Source: Planctomycetota bacterium
Lineage (GTDB): Bacteria > Planctomycetota > Planctomycetia > Isosphaerales > Isosphaeraceae
Reading direction: 5' to 3'
NCBI GenBank assembly: GCA_021818605.1
Contig: JAKAUH010000356.1
Location: forward strand, 1 to 6,176
DNA: 6,176 bases
In this document: positions 5,178 through 6,176 of the stretch, piece after piece
Layout of the letters: every line of letters begins with the position of its first letter
How positions within the stretch are numbered: the first letter of the stretch is position 1
Notes under the pieces: model-generated
Seen by the model: the letters and a program-made list of their open reading frames with translations, nothing else
Databases searched by the model: none
Told to the model about the DNA's origin: nothing
Translations under genes and position numbers: made by a program

Positions 5178-6176
5178 CTAAAACGTCGCCACTTCGCCGC
5201 CACTTCGCGTGGAGACCGCTCGCCAAACTCGCAGGTCCACGCCGTCCGTGACAAAGCGAACGCTTCCATCCATCATCATAACATTGACACCTCCGGGGTG
5301 GTAGCTGCTCGCCTTGAAAATGCCCGATTGAATGATACGGTGCCATAGAGTTCCCAGCTTGTTACTGCCGAGCGAACAGTCGGAGATCTTCATATTCGGT
5401 GTGGCGCAGTGATTGTAATTGGTGAAATGGAAGCCCGATAGGAGCCAACTCTCACCTCCGCGGGATTCCTGGGGAAGGCTCAGGGACAGGCTCGAGCAGT
5501 ATTGTAGAGCATGGTCGGGATCAAAAAGAGTGGACGGAAGATTGGGGGGAATCGCAGTCGCAAGATAGACATAGTCTCCACCCCACTTGAAGACCCCCCT
5601 GGTCCAATCGTCTCCGAGTCGCTCAGAGACGCCGGCGGTTGCCGAGAGCCCGTCCGTGAAAGCCGACGGCGAGTAGACGACACTCACCCTAAACGGGCCG
5701 GTAGCGGACAACGGATAATCGTCCCCGCCAACAAACATTGGCGTCGGACCGATATCGAAACGATAGTTGACCCGCCCATACCCCTCAACCGGAGGCTGGA
5801 CATCGGAGGGACAGAGAAACATTCCCAGGGTCGTCCTCATCACAGTCCGATTGAGCGGGACACCCTCAACTGGCGGGAGGGAGTAGTTCGTGGCATTGTA
5901 GAGCGGCCCCTGGTCGAGTTCGGGCAGCATTCGGGCGAACGGGCTGTACGCGTACGTGGAGATGAAATAGGGCTGCCCCGGAAAGGTCAGAGTTTTTAAA
6001 ATAATCCCATTGAAGACGTTTTGATGTACAACATAACTTTGAAGCCCGATGCCGAGCTGCTTGAGGTTATTCGAACATTGGAGCCTCCTCGGGGCTTCTC
6101 GGTAAGCGCACGGTAAAACCAGTCTTGTGACGTCGGTTACGCTGCTGGGTTGGTCCGGTTTTTCCAACCCAGGAGT
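5178..6176 (-). CDS. DUF1559 (H-X9-DG) protein, N-terminal prepilin helix not seen; 5' end open at window edge
   Basis: DUF1559 proteins are abundant planctomycete pseudopilin-like proteins of unknown role. Numbering here starts from an in-frame TTG at 6167, giving 329 residues; the frame stays open to 6176. Seen: CSNNLKQLGIGLQSY (31-45), a central FLCPSD, FTDGLSATAGVSERLGDD, and the C-terminal H-X9-DG signature (H290, D300-G301) followed by SVRFVTDG and the typical ending TRSGGEVATF. Normal members begin with a prepilin signal and hydrophobic helix (consensus GFTLIELLVVIAIIA) leading into LLLPAVQSAREAARR. Here only the last part remains in altered form (LVLPCAYREAPRRLQC), preceded by polar residues. 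The gene therefore lost or replaced its export helix, has a frameshift at or beyond the edge, or starts further right. Sampled lines are 43-53% G+C, well below the neighbours. It converges on the methyltransferase gene with 89 bases between stops. Confidence 0.85.
   Translation of the reverse strand, partial: TPGLEKPDQPSSVTDVTRLVLPCAYREAPRRLQCSNNLKQLGIGLQSYVVHQNVFNGIILKTLTFPGQPYFISTYAYSPFARMLPELDQGPLYNATNYSLPPVEGVPLNRTVMRTTLGMFLCPSDVQPPVEGYGRVNYRFDIGPTPMFVGGDDYPLSATGPFRVSVVYSPSAFTDGLSATAGVSERLGDDWTRGVFKWGGDYVYLATAIPPNLPSTLFDPDHALQYCSSLSLSLPQESRGGESWLLSGFHFTNYNHCATPNMKISDCSLGSNKLGTLWHRIIQSGIFKASSYHPGGVNVMMMDGSVRFVTDGVDLRVWRAVSTRSGGEVATF

Noticed and set aside
5185..5208. Direct repeat of GCCACTTCGC in the last codons of the DUF1559 gene as a possible attachment site
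   Set aside because: The two copies are one base apart and encode the normal family ending SGGEVATF. No integrase or tRNA is nearby.

Overview
The window looks like chromosomal DNA from a planctomycete, most likely of the Isosphaeraceae type. The base composition is high: a sampled line inside the glycosyltransferase gene is 41/60 G+C. It carries a DUF1559 protein with the H-X9-DG signature, a family greatly expanded in Planctomycetes. It also has an HTTM membrane protein paired with a one-helix partner, and an exported methyltransferase-like protein. The organism call rests on these families and was not confirmed by any search.

Layout. On the minus strand, positions 1711 to 1 hold two overlapping genes: a 238-residue single-pass membrane protein of unknown function (995-1711), then an HTTM/vitamin K-dependent carboxylase-like polytopic protein (1028 leftwards) that runs off the left edge. 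A divergent intergenic region (1712-2089) carries a plausible sigma70-type promoter pointing right. On the plus strand come a 248-residue Gly/Tyr/Cys-rich putative surface protein with a Pro/Thr-rich tail (2090-2836), a spacer with a 24-bp perfect palindrome and a hairpin-plus-T-run terminator candidate (2837-2982), and a possible 47-residue small ORF with a strong Shine-Dalgarno sequence (2983-3126). A family 2 glycosyltransferase (3175-4092) and a class I SAM methyltransferase with a signal peptide (4180-5088) follow. Converging from the right on the minus strand is a DUF1559 protein (5178 to the right edge). It lacks the usual prepilin-like N-terminal helix in the visible part, and sampled parts of it are clearly less G+C-rich.

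How the genes may work together. The minus-strand pair overlaps and is almost certainly co-translated, so the two products probably act together in the membrane. The glycosyltransferase and methyltransferase are 87 bp apart with no visible terminator and may share a transcript. Most products are predicted to be membrane or exported proteins (HTTM pair, Cys/Tyr/Gly protein, exported methyltransferase, DUF1559), which gives the region a cell-envelope flavour, but no single pathway can be read from the sequence. No tRNA, rRNA, insertion sequence, CRISPR array or phage gene was recognised.
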